Counted from the stretch's first letter, positions 34,998 to 44,926 are shown. The stretch: DNA of 64,000 nt from Peribacillus butanolivorans (GCF_001273755.1 NZ_LGYA01000001.1:124001-188000), one strand, 5' to 3'. Numbers and translations: made by a program. The notes: generated by a model not told the origin, from the letters alone.

Positions 34998-36323
34998 ATG
35001 ATTAAAGAGAAGACGGGGATTCAGGAATTAATCGATTTGGATAAAAAGCATTTTATTCATCCGACTACAGCAATTGCACAACAGCAGGCGGATGGTCCAA
35101 GTTTCATTTTTACAGAAGGTAAAGGAATATATCTTACGGACGTCACGGGTAGAACCGTCATCGATGGCATGGCCTCACTTTGGAATGTGAATATTGGGCA
35201 TGGACAAGAAGAGTTGGCTGAAGTGGCGAAAGAACAGATGGCAAAGTTAGCGTTTACCTCCAGTTTTGCTACCTTCAGCAATGAGCCGGCTATTCGTTTA
35301 GCTGCTAAAATTGCTTCAATTGCTCCTGGGGATTTGAATGCTGTTTTCTTCACTTCAGGTGGATCGGAATCGAATGATACAGCGATTAAACTTGCCCGTC
35401 ACTACTGGATTTTAAAAGGGCAGCCTAATCGTCAAAAGATTATTTCCCGTTCGAAATCCTATCATGGGGTGGCAATGGGAGCGACAAGTGCAACAGGCTT
35501 GAAACCATTCCGTGACTTCACGAATTCCATCGCTCCGGATTTTTGTTATGTAGATGGTTCTTCCATTGAAGATTTGCGTAAGGTCATCGAACAAGAAGGG
35601 CCAGAAACGATTGCTGCATTTATCGCGGAACCGATTCAAGGAGCTGGCGGCGTGAATCTACCTCCTGAAGGGTATTTTAAGGAAGTAAGAGAGATTTGTA
35701 ATGAATACGGCATTTTAATGGTAACGGATGAAGTCATTACAGGCTTCGGAAGAACAGGTACGTATTTTGGAATTGAGCACTTCGGTGTTGTGCCAGACAT
35801 GATGTGCTTTGCAAAAGGTGTGTCGAGCGGATATGCCCAGTTAGGTGGCGTGGTCCTTAATGATAAGATGCATCAGGATTTTATAGCCCTGTCTAAAGGC
35901 ACGCTTTTACATGGATACACATACAGTGGGCACCCTATGGCTTGTGCTGTCGCCTTGAAAAATATTGAAATTATTGAACGCGAAAACTTAATAGAAAACT
36001 CGAAACAGCGTGGCTTAGAATTGCTTGAGGGCTTTAAAAAGCTACAAAGCAAACACCCGATTATTGGGGATGTTAGAGCACTTGGTCTTATTGGAGGCAT
36101 TTCCATTGTCAAAGATAAACAAACCGGGGAAGGCTTTGAAACACAGCTAGCACCAAGACTTGTAGCTGAAGCTGCGAAGAATGGTTTAATTTGCCGGTCT
36201 GTTACGTTTGATCAAGATACACTCGTGTTTGCACCACCTTTAATCATAACTAAATCAGAAGTCGAAAGAATAATTGAAATCCTGGATGAAACATTTACAG
36301 CTGTCGAAAAAGAAATTTTATAA
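34998..36323 (+). CDS. Class III aminotransferase (omega-amino acid type)
   Basis: A 441-residue PLP enzyme. The PLP lysine lies in FAKGVSSGYAQLGG, and TDEVITGFGRTGTYFG and TSGGSESNDTAIKLAR are class III signatures. The SFATFSNEPA segment fits enzymes that use omega-amino acids such as beta-alanine, GABA, taurine or putrescine with pyruvate. It is followed after 12 bases by an aldehyde dehydrogenase, so the pair probably converts an omega-amine to a semialdehyde and then to the acid. Transcription from the sigma-54 promoter upstream is expected. The exact substrate is not known. Confidence 0.87.
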   Translation: MIKEKTGIQELIDLDKKHFIHPTTAIAQQQADGPSFIFTEGKGIYLTDVTGRTVIDGMASLWNVNIGHGQEELAEVAKEQMAKLAFTSSFATFSNEPAIRLAAKIASIAPGDLNAVFFTSGGSESNDTAIKLARHYWILKGQPNRQKIISRSKSYHGVAMGATSATGLKPFRDFTNSIAPDFCYVDGSSIEDLRKVIEQEGPETIAAFIAEPIQGAGGVNLPPEGYFKEVREICNEYGILMVTDEVITGFGRTGTYFGIEHFGVVPDMMCFAKGVSSGYAQLGGVVLNDKMHQDFIALSKGTLLHGYTYSGHPMACAVALKNIEIIERENLIENSKQRGLELLEGFKKLQSKHPIIGDVRALGLIGGISIVKDKQTGEGFETQLAPRLVAEAAKNGLICRSVTFDQDTLVFAPPLIITKSEVERIIEILDETFTAVEKEIL

Positions 36324-36335
36324 GAGGTGAAAAGG

Positions 36336-37775
36336 ATGGTAATGACGGAAACTCTGAAAAAGAAACTATTTATTAATGGAAAATGGAAAGAAGCCCAAAA
36401 GTTCACGACACTAAAGTCTCCCTATAGCGGGGAGGTTTTAGCGGAGATTCCGGCTGCTACCCCTGAAGAGGTTGAGTTGGCGATAGACTCAGCTTATCAA
36501 GCTAGAAAAGCAATGGCTGCTCTGCCAAGTCATAAACGGGCTGCCATTCTTGAAAAGCTTGCAACTCTTTTGGAAAGCCGTAAAGATGAGGCAGCTGAAA
36601 TTATTGCTAAAGAGGCAGCGAAGCCGATCAAAACAGCGATAGGAGAAGTCTCCCGGACGATTGCCACATATAAATTTGCAGCAGAAGAAGCAAAGAGAAT
36701 TCATGGAGAAACATTAACGATGGATGCGACAGCTGACGGGGAAGGTAGAATTGGTTACACCGTACGCGAGCCAATTGGCGTAGTGGGTGCAATTACTCCT
36801 TTTAATTTCCCGATGAACCTGGTAGCTCATAAAGTCGGACCGGCCATTGCTGCTGGAAACCCGATTGTCTTGAAACCTGCGAGCCAAACGCCACTATCAT
36901 CGCTATTACTAGCTGAGCTATTAGCCGAAACAGATCTTCCTGATGGAGCGTTTAATCTGATTACGGGGAGTGGTTCGGTAATTGGTGATAAATTAGTGAC
37001 TGATTCACGGGTGAAGAGCATTTCATTCACCGGAAGCCCTGCTGTAGGAATCGGTATCCGTAACAAGGCGGGCTTGAAGAAAGTGAGTCTTGAACTTGGT
37101 TCCAATGCAGCGGTTATTGTGGATAAAGGGATTGATATTGATAAAATTATCCCACGGTGTGTAACGGCAGCATTTGCTTTTCAAGGGCAAGTCTGTATTT
37201 CCTTACAGCGAGCATATGTTCATGAAGAGGTGTATGACGAGTTTGTAGAAAAATTCTCTGAGGCAACGAAGGGACTAATACTCGGCGATTCTTTGGACCC
37301 GGCAGTGGATGTCTCAGCGTTAATAAGCGCTGGTGATGTAGAACGCAGTCTGGACTGGATCAGTGAAGCAAAACAGTACGGTGCCGTTGTTGCAGCAGGA
37401 GGTAAATCTGAAGGGAATATCCTGCATCCTACTGTCTTACTGGAGGTGGATGCGAAGCTTAAGGTATCCTGTCAGGAAGTCTTTGCTCCTATTGTTTTGA
37501 TCAATAAGGTGTCGTCGGTTGAAGAAGCAATTGATTTGGTCAATGATTCCGAATTTGGCTTGCAGGCAGGGGTTTATACAGACAATATCAATTTGGCCCT
37601 TACTGCAGCTGAAAAACTGGAAGTCGGTGGCGTTATCATAAATGATATCCCAACATATCGCGTCGACAACATGCCATATGGCGGAGTCAAAAAAAGCGGG
37701 ATGGGCCGTGAAGGGTTAAAGTATGCGATTGAAGAAATGACGGAAATGAAGCTGGTCATTTTTAATCGGAATTAA
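36336..37775 (+). CDS. NAD-dependent aldehyde dehydrogenase (semialdehyde type)
   Basis: A 479-residue aldehyde dehydrogenase. Visible are the cofactor region ITPFNFPMNLVAHKVGPAI, the glutamate motif VSLELGSNAAVIV and the catalytic cysteine in FQGQVCISLQRAYVHE. The GQVCISLQR form is shared with lactaldehyde and sulfo- or phosphono-aldehyde dehydrogenases. As the second gene behind the omega-aminotransferase it probably oxidises the semialdehyde made there. ATG 36336 has AGAGGTGA upstream; GTG 36327 overlaps this site. Confidence 0.85.
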   Translation: MVMTETLKKKLFINGKWKEAQKFTTLKSPYSGEVLAEIPAATPEEVELAIDSAYQARKAMAALPSHKRAAILEKLATLLESRKDEAAEIIAKEAAKPIKTAIGEVSRTIATYKFAAEEAKRIHGETLTMDATADGEGRIGYTVREPIGVVGAITPFNFPMNLVAHKVGPAIAAGNPIVLKPASQTPLSSLLLAELLAETDLPDGAFNLITGSGSVIGDKLVTDSRVKSISFTGSPAVGIGIRNKAGLKKVSLELGSNAAVIVDKGIDIDKIIPRCVTAAFAFQGQVCISLQRAYVHEEVYDEFVEKFSEATKGLILGDSLDPAVDVSALISAGDVERSLDWISEAKQYGAVVAAGGKSEGNILHPTVLLEVDAKLKVSCQEVFAPIVLINKVSSVEEAIDLVNDSEFGLQAGVYTDNINLALTAAEKLEVGGVIINDIPTYRVDNMPYGGVKKSGMGREGLKYAIEEMTEMKLVIFNRN

Positions 37776-37789
37776 TAATGAAAAAGTAT

Positions 37790-37820
37790 GGAGATGAGCA
37801 GCTGCTCATCTCTTTATTTT
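37790..37820 (+). terminator. Terminator of the aminotransferase operon
   Basis: A perfect self-complementary stretch at 37791-37812 (GAGATGAGCAG and its complement) is followed by TTTATTTTT. Confidence 0.85.
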
Positions 37821-38002
37821 TGAGAAAATATATTTCTTCTAAATATATTTTTTATGAATCTTTTAATAGAAATAAAGAGGTTGTGGCGAAAGTAGAGAAG
37901 ATTGACTAAAGTTATTATGCAAAAATGAATAGAAAATTCACGATTGAATTTATATGGGACAGGGAAGAGAAAGAAAATGCGATTTTACCTAATATTTCAA
38001 AC

Positions 38003-38018
38003 TGGCATGAATCTTGCT
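38003..38018 (+). promoter_or_regulatory. Sigma-54 promoter of the second aldehyde dehydrogenase
   Basis: TGGCAT-GAATC-TTGCT, again with ten bases between GG and GC, lies about 50 bp before the gene. A short dyad TGAAT-N5-ATTCA at 37926-37940 and a half-match of the upstream element near 37850 may be activator sites. Confidence 0.82.
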
Positions 38019-38065
38019 TATATCTTGTATATAGGTAGATAACTTAAAACCGAGGAGGAATTAAA

Positions 38066-39586
38066 ATGCAGGAAACTTTACAAAATAACACACAAAAAGA
38101 AGGAACGGAAGCACTAGACTTAAAGATGTTTATCAATGGGGAATGGGTGAGTTCGACTTCGGGTGAAAAAAGGGATGTATTGAATCCGGCTACGGGAGAA
38201 GTTATTGCTACAGCTGCAGAAGGAACACAGAAGGATGTCGATGCAGCGGTTGAGGCAGCTAAATATGCTTTCTATGAAGGCGGATGGTGGGGAACTCCGG
38301 CAGTGGAGCGAGCCAGACTTTTATTCAAAATTGCCGATAAATTAGAAGAAAAGGCTGAAGAACTAGCTGCTTTGGAAACGTTGGATAATGGAAAACCATT
38401 GCGCGAAGCTCGTTTTGATATAGATGATGCAGCAGCCTGTTTTAGATATTATGCAGGATTGGCTACTAAACCGACAGGACAGACGTATGAAGTGCCTGAC
38501 GGTCAGCAAGCAATGGTCATCCGGGAACCAATCGGAGTTTGCGGGCAAATTATTCCTTGGAACTTCCCTTTGTTGATGTCAGCCTGGAAATTGGCTCCGG
38601 CGCTAGCTGCAGGAAATTCCGTCGTTTTCAAACCATCAGAAGTAACACCAGTAACGGCTGTTAAACTATTCGAAATCTTGGAAGAGGTCGGAGTACCCAA
38701 AGGTGTCGCAAACCTAGTATTAGGGGCAGGAACAGTTGTCGGACAGGCCATTGCTGAACATGAGGAAATTGATAAAGTGGCCTTTACAGGCGGAACAGCA
38801 ACAGGCCGTAAAATCATGGAAGCATCGTTAGGGAATTTGAAAAAAGTGACTTTGGAGCTTGGTGGGAAATCCCCTAATATCGTATTTGCAGACTCTGACT
38901 TTGAGACTGCTGTTGATTACGCTTTATTCGGGATCTTCTGTAACCAAGGACAAGTATGTTCAGCGGGCTCTCGATTACTTTTGGAAGAGTCCATTTATGA
39001 TCAATTTATTGCAAGTCTTACCGCGAAAGCGAAACAAATTAAAGTGGGGTCAGGTTCTGATGAAAAAACTCATATGGGACCAGTCGTTTCTGAAGCCCAT
39101 ATGAACAAAATTTTATCGTATATCGAAATTGGAAAAGAAGAAGGAGCCAAATTAATCGTTGGTGGGAACCGGATTAAAGGAGAGGGCTTGGAAAATGGGT
39201 ACTTTGTTGAACCAACGATTTTTGTTGATACAACACCTGAAATGCGTATCGTGCAGGAAGAAATTTTTGGACCAGTACTTGTCGTTCAAAAGTTCAAGGA
39301 CGAGGCAGAAGCTCTTCGACTGGCCAATGACACGAAATATGGTTTAGCTGGAGCGGTGTTTACGAATGATATCGCTAAGGCGTACCGTGTCATCAAAAAA
39401 GTACGTGCTGGTATCACGTGGATAAATTCTTATCACCCGACATATAACGAAGCTCCTTGGGGCGGCTTCAAACAAAGCGGAAATGGCCGTGAGCTAGGTA
39501 CTTTCGGATACGAGGCTTACACAGAAGTGAAGCAAATTAATAACAACTTGGATATTCAACCAACAGGATGGTTTGATGAAGAGTAA
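38066..39586 (+). CDS. Aldehyde dehydrogenase (betaine-aldehyde/general type)
   Basis: A 506-residue aldehyde dehydrogenase of the classical ALDH type. Cofactor segment IIPWNFPLLMSAWKLAPAL, glutamate motif VTLELGGKSPNIVFAD, and catalytic cysteine in CNQGQVCSAGSRL. The C-terminal WINSYHPTYNEAPWGGFKQSG resembles betaine-aldehyde dehydrogenases, but aliphatic aldehydes are also possible. It has its own sigma-54 promoter and terminator. ATG 38066 follows GAGGAGG. It probably belongs to the same activator regulon as the preceding operon. Confidence 0.87.
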   Translation: MQETLQNNTQKEGTEALDLKMFINGEWVSSTSGEKRDVLNPATGEVIATAAEGTQKDVDAAVEAAKYAFYEGGWWGTPAVERARLLFKIADKLEEKAEELAALETLDNGKPLREARFDIDDAAACFRYYAGLATKPTGQTYEVPDGQQAMVIREPIGVCGQIIPWNFPLLMSAWKLAPALAAGNSVVFKPSEVTPVTAVKLFEILEEVGVPKGVANLVLGAGTVVGQAIAEHEEIDKVAFTGGTATGRKIMEASLGNLKKVTLELGGKSPNIVFADSDFETAVDYALFGIFCNQGQVCSAGSRLLLEESIYDQFIASLTAKAKQIKVGSGSDEKTHMGPVVSEAHMNKILSYIEIGKEEGAKLIVGGNRIKGEGLENGYFVEPTIFVDTTPEMRIVQEEIFGPVLVVQKFKDEAEALRLANDTKYGLAGAVFTNDIAKAYRVIKKVRAGITWINSYHPTYNEAPWGGFKQSGNGRELGTFGYEAYTEVKQINNNLDIQPTGWFDEE

Positions 39587-39597
39587 ATAGCTAGATG

Positions 39598-39627
39598 AAA
39601 AGGCTGTTCCTTAAGGAACAGCCTTTT
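39598..39627 (+). terminator. Terminator of the second aldehyde dehydrogenase
   Basis: AAGGCTGTTCC pairs perfectly with GGAACAGCCTT; T run follows. Confidence 0.9.
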
Positions 39628-39649
39628 TGTGGAAATGAAATTCTAGAAA

Positions 39650-39689
39650 CGTAAATATAACTCCAGAATCGTAGATAAACTCCAGAAAT
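39650..39689. repeat. 20-bp-period intergenic repeat (locus A)
   Basis: Two consecutive 20-bp units, CGTAAATATAACTCCAGAAT and CGTAGATAAACTCCAGAAAT, with a more degenerate unit before them. The same CGTAGATAAA core with 20-bp spacing occurs at 58201-58275. Confidence 0.6.
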
Positions 39690-39793
39690 TGAACATTTTT
39701 TAAAAAATGCACTCAAAATAAAATGAATAATAGACACTTTTCAGTAATGAGCATAAAACATGATAATCAATCAAATACGATACGACTATAATT

Positions 39794-41833
39794 TCACAGT
39801 TTTAATAGATCAACCCGGCCTGAAAAGAAAACGGCGCCATTTCCCATATCTGCCACCCTGTCTGGAGTAAGTGCATTGACATGTTGCTTTGTTTCAGGTG
39901 TGATCTGCCATAAGCCTTGGCTGACAAGAACACCGGCTAACACATTTTCCCCGGGAGCAGCAGTTAGCACACATTCACCGCGCTCGTTCCAGATACGGAC
40001 CATATCTCCTGTATCTATTCCTAATTTTAGGGCATCTGCCGTATTCATGTGTAGTTTCGGCTCTTTTTCCATAGAGATATGTTTTTCGTTATTGGAAAAA
40101 GTTGAATTCAAGAAATTGTGATTAGGTGCTGGTATGAATAAAAATGGCAGGTCACTGTCTTTGACGATTGGCGTATACGTTGGTAGCGGTTCGTATCCAT
40201 GCTTCTTCATCTGTTCAGAATAGAGTTCGATTTTGCCGCTCGGTGTCTGCAGTTTACCCGGGAACAGCGGACTCATCTTGGCTTTGACAAATTGACTTTC
40301 TGAAAGGGATTCATAAGTAATTCCTTCTAAATACGGGTTATCTGGAAAATTGAGTGCCTGGCGTATCATATCATCCTCTGAATCTCTAAAAGCTGGTTCT
40401 TCAAAGCCCATACCACAGGCTAACAGTTTGAATAATTCGACATTTGATTTCGACTCTCCATACTTTTCCACTACAGGTTTTTGTATTTGGACGTAATTAT
40501 GCCAGTATGAATTATAAAAATCCTCCGTTTCATAAGATGAAGCAGCAGGCAGGACGATGTCGGCATACATTGCCGTTTCTGTTAAGAATAAATCATGGAC
40601 CACAGTAAATAGATTTTCTCTCATCAGACCTTCCTGCACTTTATTCGCATTCGGAGCGACAAGGGCTGGATTGGAACTGTATATAAATAAGGAAAGAATC
40701 GGGTTTTCTTTTTCAAAAAGGGCTTGACCGATTTGGTTCATATTAATGATACGTGTTGTTTTATCCTTCAAAAGGTCAGGACGTCTTAGGGCATTGGTAT
40801 TAAAAGCCAGGTATCCTGAATTCCCCTTTATCGCGCCACCGCCCTTCACAAGCCATTGACCGGTAAGTGCAGGAAGGCAGGCGATGGTCCGTACGGCCAT
40901 GCCGCCATTATCATGGTGCTGCAGACCGTTTCCTATTCGTATGAATGAAGGAGTCGTGCTACCGTACATTCGTGCCAACTCATATAGGTCATCAATTGGA
41001 ACACCTGTAATCGCTGAGACGGTGGCAGGGTCATATTGGCGGACATGCTCGCATAATTCAGCGGAGCCCACAGTGTATTCATCTAAGAAAGGTTGGTCGA
41101 CTAGATTTTCGGCATATAAAATATGCATTAAACCGAGAGCGAGAGCACTATCAGTTCCGGGCAGAATAGGAATGAACCAATCGGCCCACTTTCCAGTTTG
41201 GTTCTTATGTACGTCAATGACCACAACTTTTGCCCCGTTTTTTCGGGCCTGCTGGGCAATTGTTACTTGGTGCATATTTGTGCTCACAGCGTTAATGCCC
41301 CACAGGATAAAAAGCTTTGTTTGAATCGTTTCTTCCGGGTCGATGCCGAACGAACCACCCATCGTATAGTTATAGCCAACAGAACCGGCCGCGTTACAAA
41401 TGGAACGTTCAAGTCTGCTTGCCCCGAGCTTATGAAAGAACCGACGATCCATTCCTTCTGCACTGAGGTTTCCCATGTTTCCATAAAAGCTGTAAGGAAG
41501 GATGCTTTCTGGGCCATGCTGTTCAATTAAGTTTTTCCATTTTGAAGTGATTGTGTCAAGGGCTTCCTTCCAGCTGATTGGAACAAAATTCCCTTCTCCT
41601 TTTGAGCCGATCCGCTTTAATGGCTGCTGAAGACGTTTGGGGTCATATATGCGAGCTGTCATGTTTCGGACTTTGTTGCAAATATTTCCTTTAGTAACAG
41701 GATGGTTTGGGTCTCCTTGCACCTTAATGATTTTCCCATCTTTTTTGTGCAAAAGTAAGCCGCATTGATCAGGACAATCAAGAGAGCAAACTGAGGGAAA
41801 GACTCCATCTGGTTGATTGATATAGGGTTGCAT
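39794..41833 (-). CDS. yoaE: Molybdopterin-dependent oxidoreductase (YoaE-like)
   Basis: A 679-residue molybdopterin/4Fe-4S enzyme of the DMSO-reductase/formate dehydrogenase family. The N-terminal cluster motif CSLDCPDQCG followed by GNICNK supplies four cysteines, and the bis-MGD binding regions and a C-terminal molydopterin dinucleotide-binding domain are present. Length matches B. subtilis YoaE (680), whose substrate is unknown. There is no twin-arginine signal, so it is cytoplasmic. ATG 41833 has AAGGAGG upstream. No partner electron-transfer subunit is adjacent. Confidence 0.87.
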   Translation of the reverse strand: MQPYINQPDGVFPSVCSLDCPDQCGLLLHKKDGKIIKVQGDPNHPVTKGNICNKVRNMTARIYDPKRLQQPLKRIGSKGEGNFVPISWKEALDTITSKWKNLIEQHGPESILPYSFYGNMGNLSAEGMDRRFFHKLGASRLERSICNAAGSVGYNYTMGGSFGIDPEETIQTKLFILWGINAVSTNMHQVTIAQQARKNGAKVVVIDVHKNQTGKWADWFIPILPGTDSALALGLMHILYAENLVDQPFLDEYTVGSAELCEHVRQYDPATVSAITGVPIDDLYELARMYGSTTPSFIRIGNGLQHHDNGGMAVRTIACLPALTGQWLVKGGGAIKGNSGYLAFNTNALRRPDLLKDKTTRIINMNQIGQALFEKENPILSLFIYSSNPALVAPNANKVQEGLMRENLFTVVHDLFLTETAMYADIVLPAASSYETEDFYNSYWHNYVQIQKPVVEKYGESKSNVELFKLLACGMGFEEPAFRDSEDDMIRQALNFPDNPYLEGITYESLSESQFVKAKMSPLFPGKLQTPSGKIELYSEQMKKHGYEPLPTYTPIVKDSDLPFLFIPAPNHNFLNSTFSNNEKHISMEKEPKLHMNTADALKLGIDTGDMVRIWNERGECVLTAAPGENVLAGVLVSQGLWQITPETKQHVNALTPDRVADMGNGAVFFSGRVDLLKL

Positions 41834-42024
41834 GGCGAATTCCTCCTTATAATCTAATCTTATATCTTGCATCGATAATCTATTTATATCTTAATTATTA
41901 TTGAATGTGAAATAGTAGATAGTTGCAAGAACTTCTTAACATATGATTTTTTTTCTGATAAGCTTACAAGATAAAAATGAACCTTTTTTATCACAAAATA
42001 AATAAGTAATAGGAGGATATATTT

Positions 42025-43494
42025 TTGGATTATGGAGTAATAATATCTATTGGAATATATATGGCAGGTATGCTATTAATTGGTTATTTAGCTTATCGGA
42101 AAACTGCCAACTTAACCGATTATATGCTTGGAGGCCGCAACTTGGGCCCGGCTGTAACCGCATTAAGTGCAGGGGCTTCCGATATGAGCGGATGGCTGTT
42201 AATGGGTCTTCCTGGTGCGATGTACATAAGCGGCTTAAGTGCCGGGTGGATTGTTGTCGGCCTGTGTGCAGGGTCTTATTTAAATTGGTTATTTGTAGCG
42301 CCGCGACTTCGGACATATACGGAAGTGGCCGACAATTCGATTACGATACCGGACTTTTTGGGAAATCGGTTTAAAGATAGTTCTCGAATATTAAAAGTGG
42401 TATCAGCCTTAGTCATCTTAATCTTTTTCACCTTTTACACCTCTTCAGGTATGGTAGCGGGTGGGGAGCTTTTCCGAACTGCTTTTAATATGGATTACCG
42501 CTGGGGCATCTGGCTGACAGCGAGTGTTGTTATTCTTTATACATTATTTGGCGGTTTCCTTGCGGTTAGCTGGACGGATTTTGTACAAGGTACGATCATG
42601 TTCATTGCCTTAATTTTAGTCCCTGTTGTCACGATTGTAAATATTGGCGGCTGGGATCCTACCATTAATGAAATAAAATCGATTAATCCGAATTTATTAC
42701 ATGCTTTTGAAGGAACTTCAACTATTGGTATTATATCGTTGCTAGCATGGGGTCTTGGTTATTTTGGTCAGCCTCATATCATCGTTCGATTCATGGCGAT
42801 TTCATCTGTAAAAGAATTGAAAAGCGCACGACGAATCGGTATGGGCTGGATGATTTTCGCTATCGTAGGAGCGATGTTTACGGGATTGGTCGGAATCGCT
42901 TATTTTAATCTGACAAGCGGACCTTTAGGGGAAAAAAATGCCGAGTCTGTCTTCATCATTCTGGCTAAAGAACTATTTCCTTCTTTGATTACAGGCTTCT
43001 TATTAGCAGCGATTTTAGCAGCGGTCATGAGTACGATTGCATCTCAACTGTTAGTATCCGCTAGTGCGCTGACTGATGATTTCTATAAGCAGTTTATTCG
43101 CCCGAATGCATCGGATAAGGAATTAGTGCTGGTTGGACGATTTGGTGTATTAGCGATAGCTGCTATTGCCCTTATTTTAGCTTTCAACCCTAGTGGTACG
43201 ATTCTTAAATTGGTCGGTTATGCCTGGGCTGGGTTTGGAGCAGCATTTGGACCGGTCATTTTGTTAAGTCTTTACTGGAAACGGATGACCAAATGGGGCG
43301 CACTAGCAGGAATGATTGTGGGTACCGCAACTGTGATCGTCTGGGAAATGATTGATAAATTTGCTGAAGTCTATGAAATCATCCCTGGATTTATTGCTGG
43401 TACAATAGCAGTCGTGTTTTTTAGCCTGTTATCAGCCAAACCTTCTAAAGAGATAGAAGAGGATTTCAATCAAGCTGTAAAAAATCTCTCTTAA
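42025..43494 (+). CDS. putP: Sodium/proline symporter
   Basis: A 489-residue sodium:solute symporter with about 13 helices. The N-terminal LGGRNLGPAVTALSAGASDMSGWLLMGLPG and the sodium-site segment AAVMSTIASQLLVSASALTDD are typical of PutP/OpuE. The start is TTG 42025, eight bases after AGGAGG. No proline catabolic genes are adjacent, so it may serve either proline use as nutrient or osmoprotection. It has its own terminator. Confidence 0.92.
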   Translation: MDYGVIISIGIYMAGMLLIGYLAYRKTANLTDYMLGGRNLGPAVTALSAGASDMSGWLLMGLPGAMYISGLSAGWIVVGLCAGSYLNWLFVAPRLRTYTEVADNSITIPDFLGNRFKDSSRILKVVSALVILIFFTFYTSSGMVAGGELFRTAFNMDYRWGIWLTASVVILYTLFGGFLAVSWTDFVQGTIMFIALILVPVVTIVNIGGWDPTINEIKSINPNLLHAFEGTSTIGIISLLAWGLGYFGQPHIIVRFMAISSVKELKSARRIGMGWMIFAIVGAMFTGLVGIAYFNLTSGPLGEKNAESVFIILAKELFPSLITGFLLAAILAAVMSTIASQLLVSASALTDDFYKQFIRPNASDKELVLVGRFGVLAIAAIALILAFNPSGTILKLVGYAWAGFGAAFGPVILLSLYWKRMTKWGALAGMIVGTATVIVWEMIDKFAEVYEIIPGFIAGTIAVVFFSLLSAKPSKEIEEDFNQAVKNLS

Positions 43495-43500
43495 TTATTG

Positions 43501-43531
43501 ACGCTGCTCAATCAAATGGGCGGCGTTTTTT
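43501..43531 (+). terminator. Terminator of putP
   Basis: ACGCTGCTC pairs with GGGCGGCGT (with G-U pairs), followed by TTTTT. Confidence 0.7.
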
Positions 43532-43569
43532 ATATGATAAATAACCAAAATATATGGTACAATATTCGT

Positions 43570-43604
43570 AAAGTCCTTATGTGTAAAACATGAGGACTTT
43601 TTTT
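43570..43604 (+). terminator. Attenuator-like hairpin upstream of the kinase gene
   Basis: AAAGTCCTTATGT pairs with ACATGAGGACTTT (one mismatch) and TTTT follows. It lies after a TACAAT box at about 43557 and 48 bases before the kinase start, so it may terminate early within the kinase leader, or simply be a second putP terminator. Confidence 0.55.
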
Positions 43605-43651
43605 GAGTGGTTTGGGAATAATAAACCAAAAACAACTACAAAGGATATAAA

Positions 43652-44926
43652 ATGAACCAGTCTCATAAAATTGCAATTAAAGTAGCTATTATATATATAA
43701 TCATTGGGGTCTTATGGATTATCATTACAGATTCCTTCTCGATGACCCAGGCAAAAGAAGATGTCCAGACATATGCGATGTTTCAGCATTCCAAAGGGTG
43801 GATGTTCATTTTCATTACCGGGATTTTTTTATATATTATAATCCGATATTGGACTGGGAAAATGTTGCGCTCTCAACAGGAATTTAATCTGAAGGATGAG
43901 CAATATCAGTCGTTGTTCAAGCATAATCCGGATTGTGTCCTTGAATTGAACCTCGAAGGAAATGTCGTTTCAATTAACCCGGAGGCTGAAAAGCTGTTAG
44001 GTCACCAAAGTGACAACTTGAAGGGCAAAAATGCCAATCATTTTATCAACTGGAATGAAAGTGAAAAAGTATCTGTTTTCTTTACACAATCCCTTCAAGG
44101 AGAGGCTGTTAAATTCGAAACGACCATCCAGAATATGAGTGATGAAAAGCGGATAATTCGTGTAACTTTTTTGCCAATTATTGTTCAAACGGAAATGCTT
44201 GGAGTATATGCAATCGTCAGGGATATTACCGAATTGCGGCGAGAAGAGGAATTGATGATCATGTCTGAAAAGTTATCTGTAATCGGACATCTGGCTGCTG
44301 CCGTCGCACATGAGATAAGGAATCCGCTGACATCGCTAAAAGGGTTCGTGCAGTTAATGGATATGACGAAAGAAGTCAACCCGATGCATTCTGATATCAT
44401 GTTAAAGGAAATTGATCGAATTAATATTATTTCGAGTGAGCTGCTGGTTCTAGGGAAAAAACAGGATGTTGCTTTATGTAAAATTGATCTTGGTGACTGT
44501 TTACAACAAGTATATACGTTAATGAAAGCAGAGACGAATTTGAATAATATTGAGATGGGGTATCAGGTAAAAAAAGCCGAGCCGGTTTATATTATGGCTG
44601 ATTCCATCGAACTTAAACAGATGGTCATTAATATTGTCAAGAATAGCATTGAAGCGGTTAGTGATAATGGGAATATAGACATATCCTTGGATGTCATTGA
44701 TGATCATGCTGTAATCAGTGTGAGTGATAATGGAATAGGTATGGTGCCTGAGCGCTTGAAACGAATCGGTGAACCTTTTTATTCGACGAAGGAAAGGGGC
44801 ACAGGAATCGGACTTGCAATCTGCCAGAAGATTATTCATCGCCTCGACGGAGAGATGCATTTTGAAAGTGAGAAAAATAAGGGAACCACGGTTACAATTC
44901 GGATTCCGTTGGCTACTACGCTTTAA
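43652..44926 (+). CDS. Membrane sensor histidine kinase, sporulation-kinase type (orphan)
   Basis: A 424-residue kinase. Two membrane helices (about 10-27 and 50-66) bracket a short outer loop; a PAS domain (about 80-195, QYQSLFKHNPDCVLELNLEG) precedes the dimerisation domain with the phosphorylated histidine in VAHEIRNPLTSLKGF and a HATPase domain (NIVKNSIEAV, SVSDNGIGM, GTGIGLAICQ). The HEIRNPLT form and domain order resemble sporulation kinases KinA-E, which phosphorylate Spo0F. No response regulator is adjacent. ATG 43652 follows AAAGGA. Confidence 0.87.
   Translation: MNQSHKIAIKVAIIYIIIGVLWIIITDSFSMTQAKEDVQTYAMFQHSKGWMFIFITGIFLYIIIRYWTGKMLRSQQEFNLKDEQYQSLFKHNPDCVLELNLEGNVVSINPEAEKLLGHQSDNLKGKNANHFINWNESEKVSVFFTQSLQGEAVKFETTIQNMSDEKRIIRVTFLPIIVQTEMLGVYAIVRDITELRREEELMIMSEKLSVIGHLAAAVAHEIRNPLTSLKGFVQLMDMTKEVNPMHSDIMLKEIDRINIISSELLVLGKKQDVALCKIDLGDCLQQVYTLMKAETNLNNIEMGYQVKKAEPVYIMADSIELKQMVINIVKNSIEAVSDNGNIDISLDVIDDHAVISVSDNGIGMVPERLKRIGEPFYSTKERGTGIGLAICQKIIHRLDGEMHFESEKNKGTTVTIRIPLATTL

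Noticed and set aside
39650-39689. CRISPR-like array
   Set aside because: Units are 20 bp and directly adjacent, without spacer-repeat alternation or cas genes nearby. The same applies to 58201-58275.
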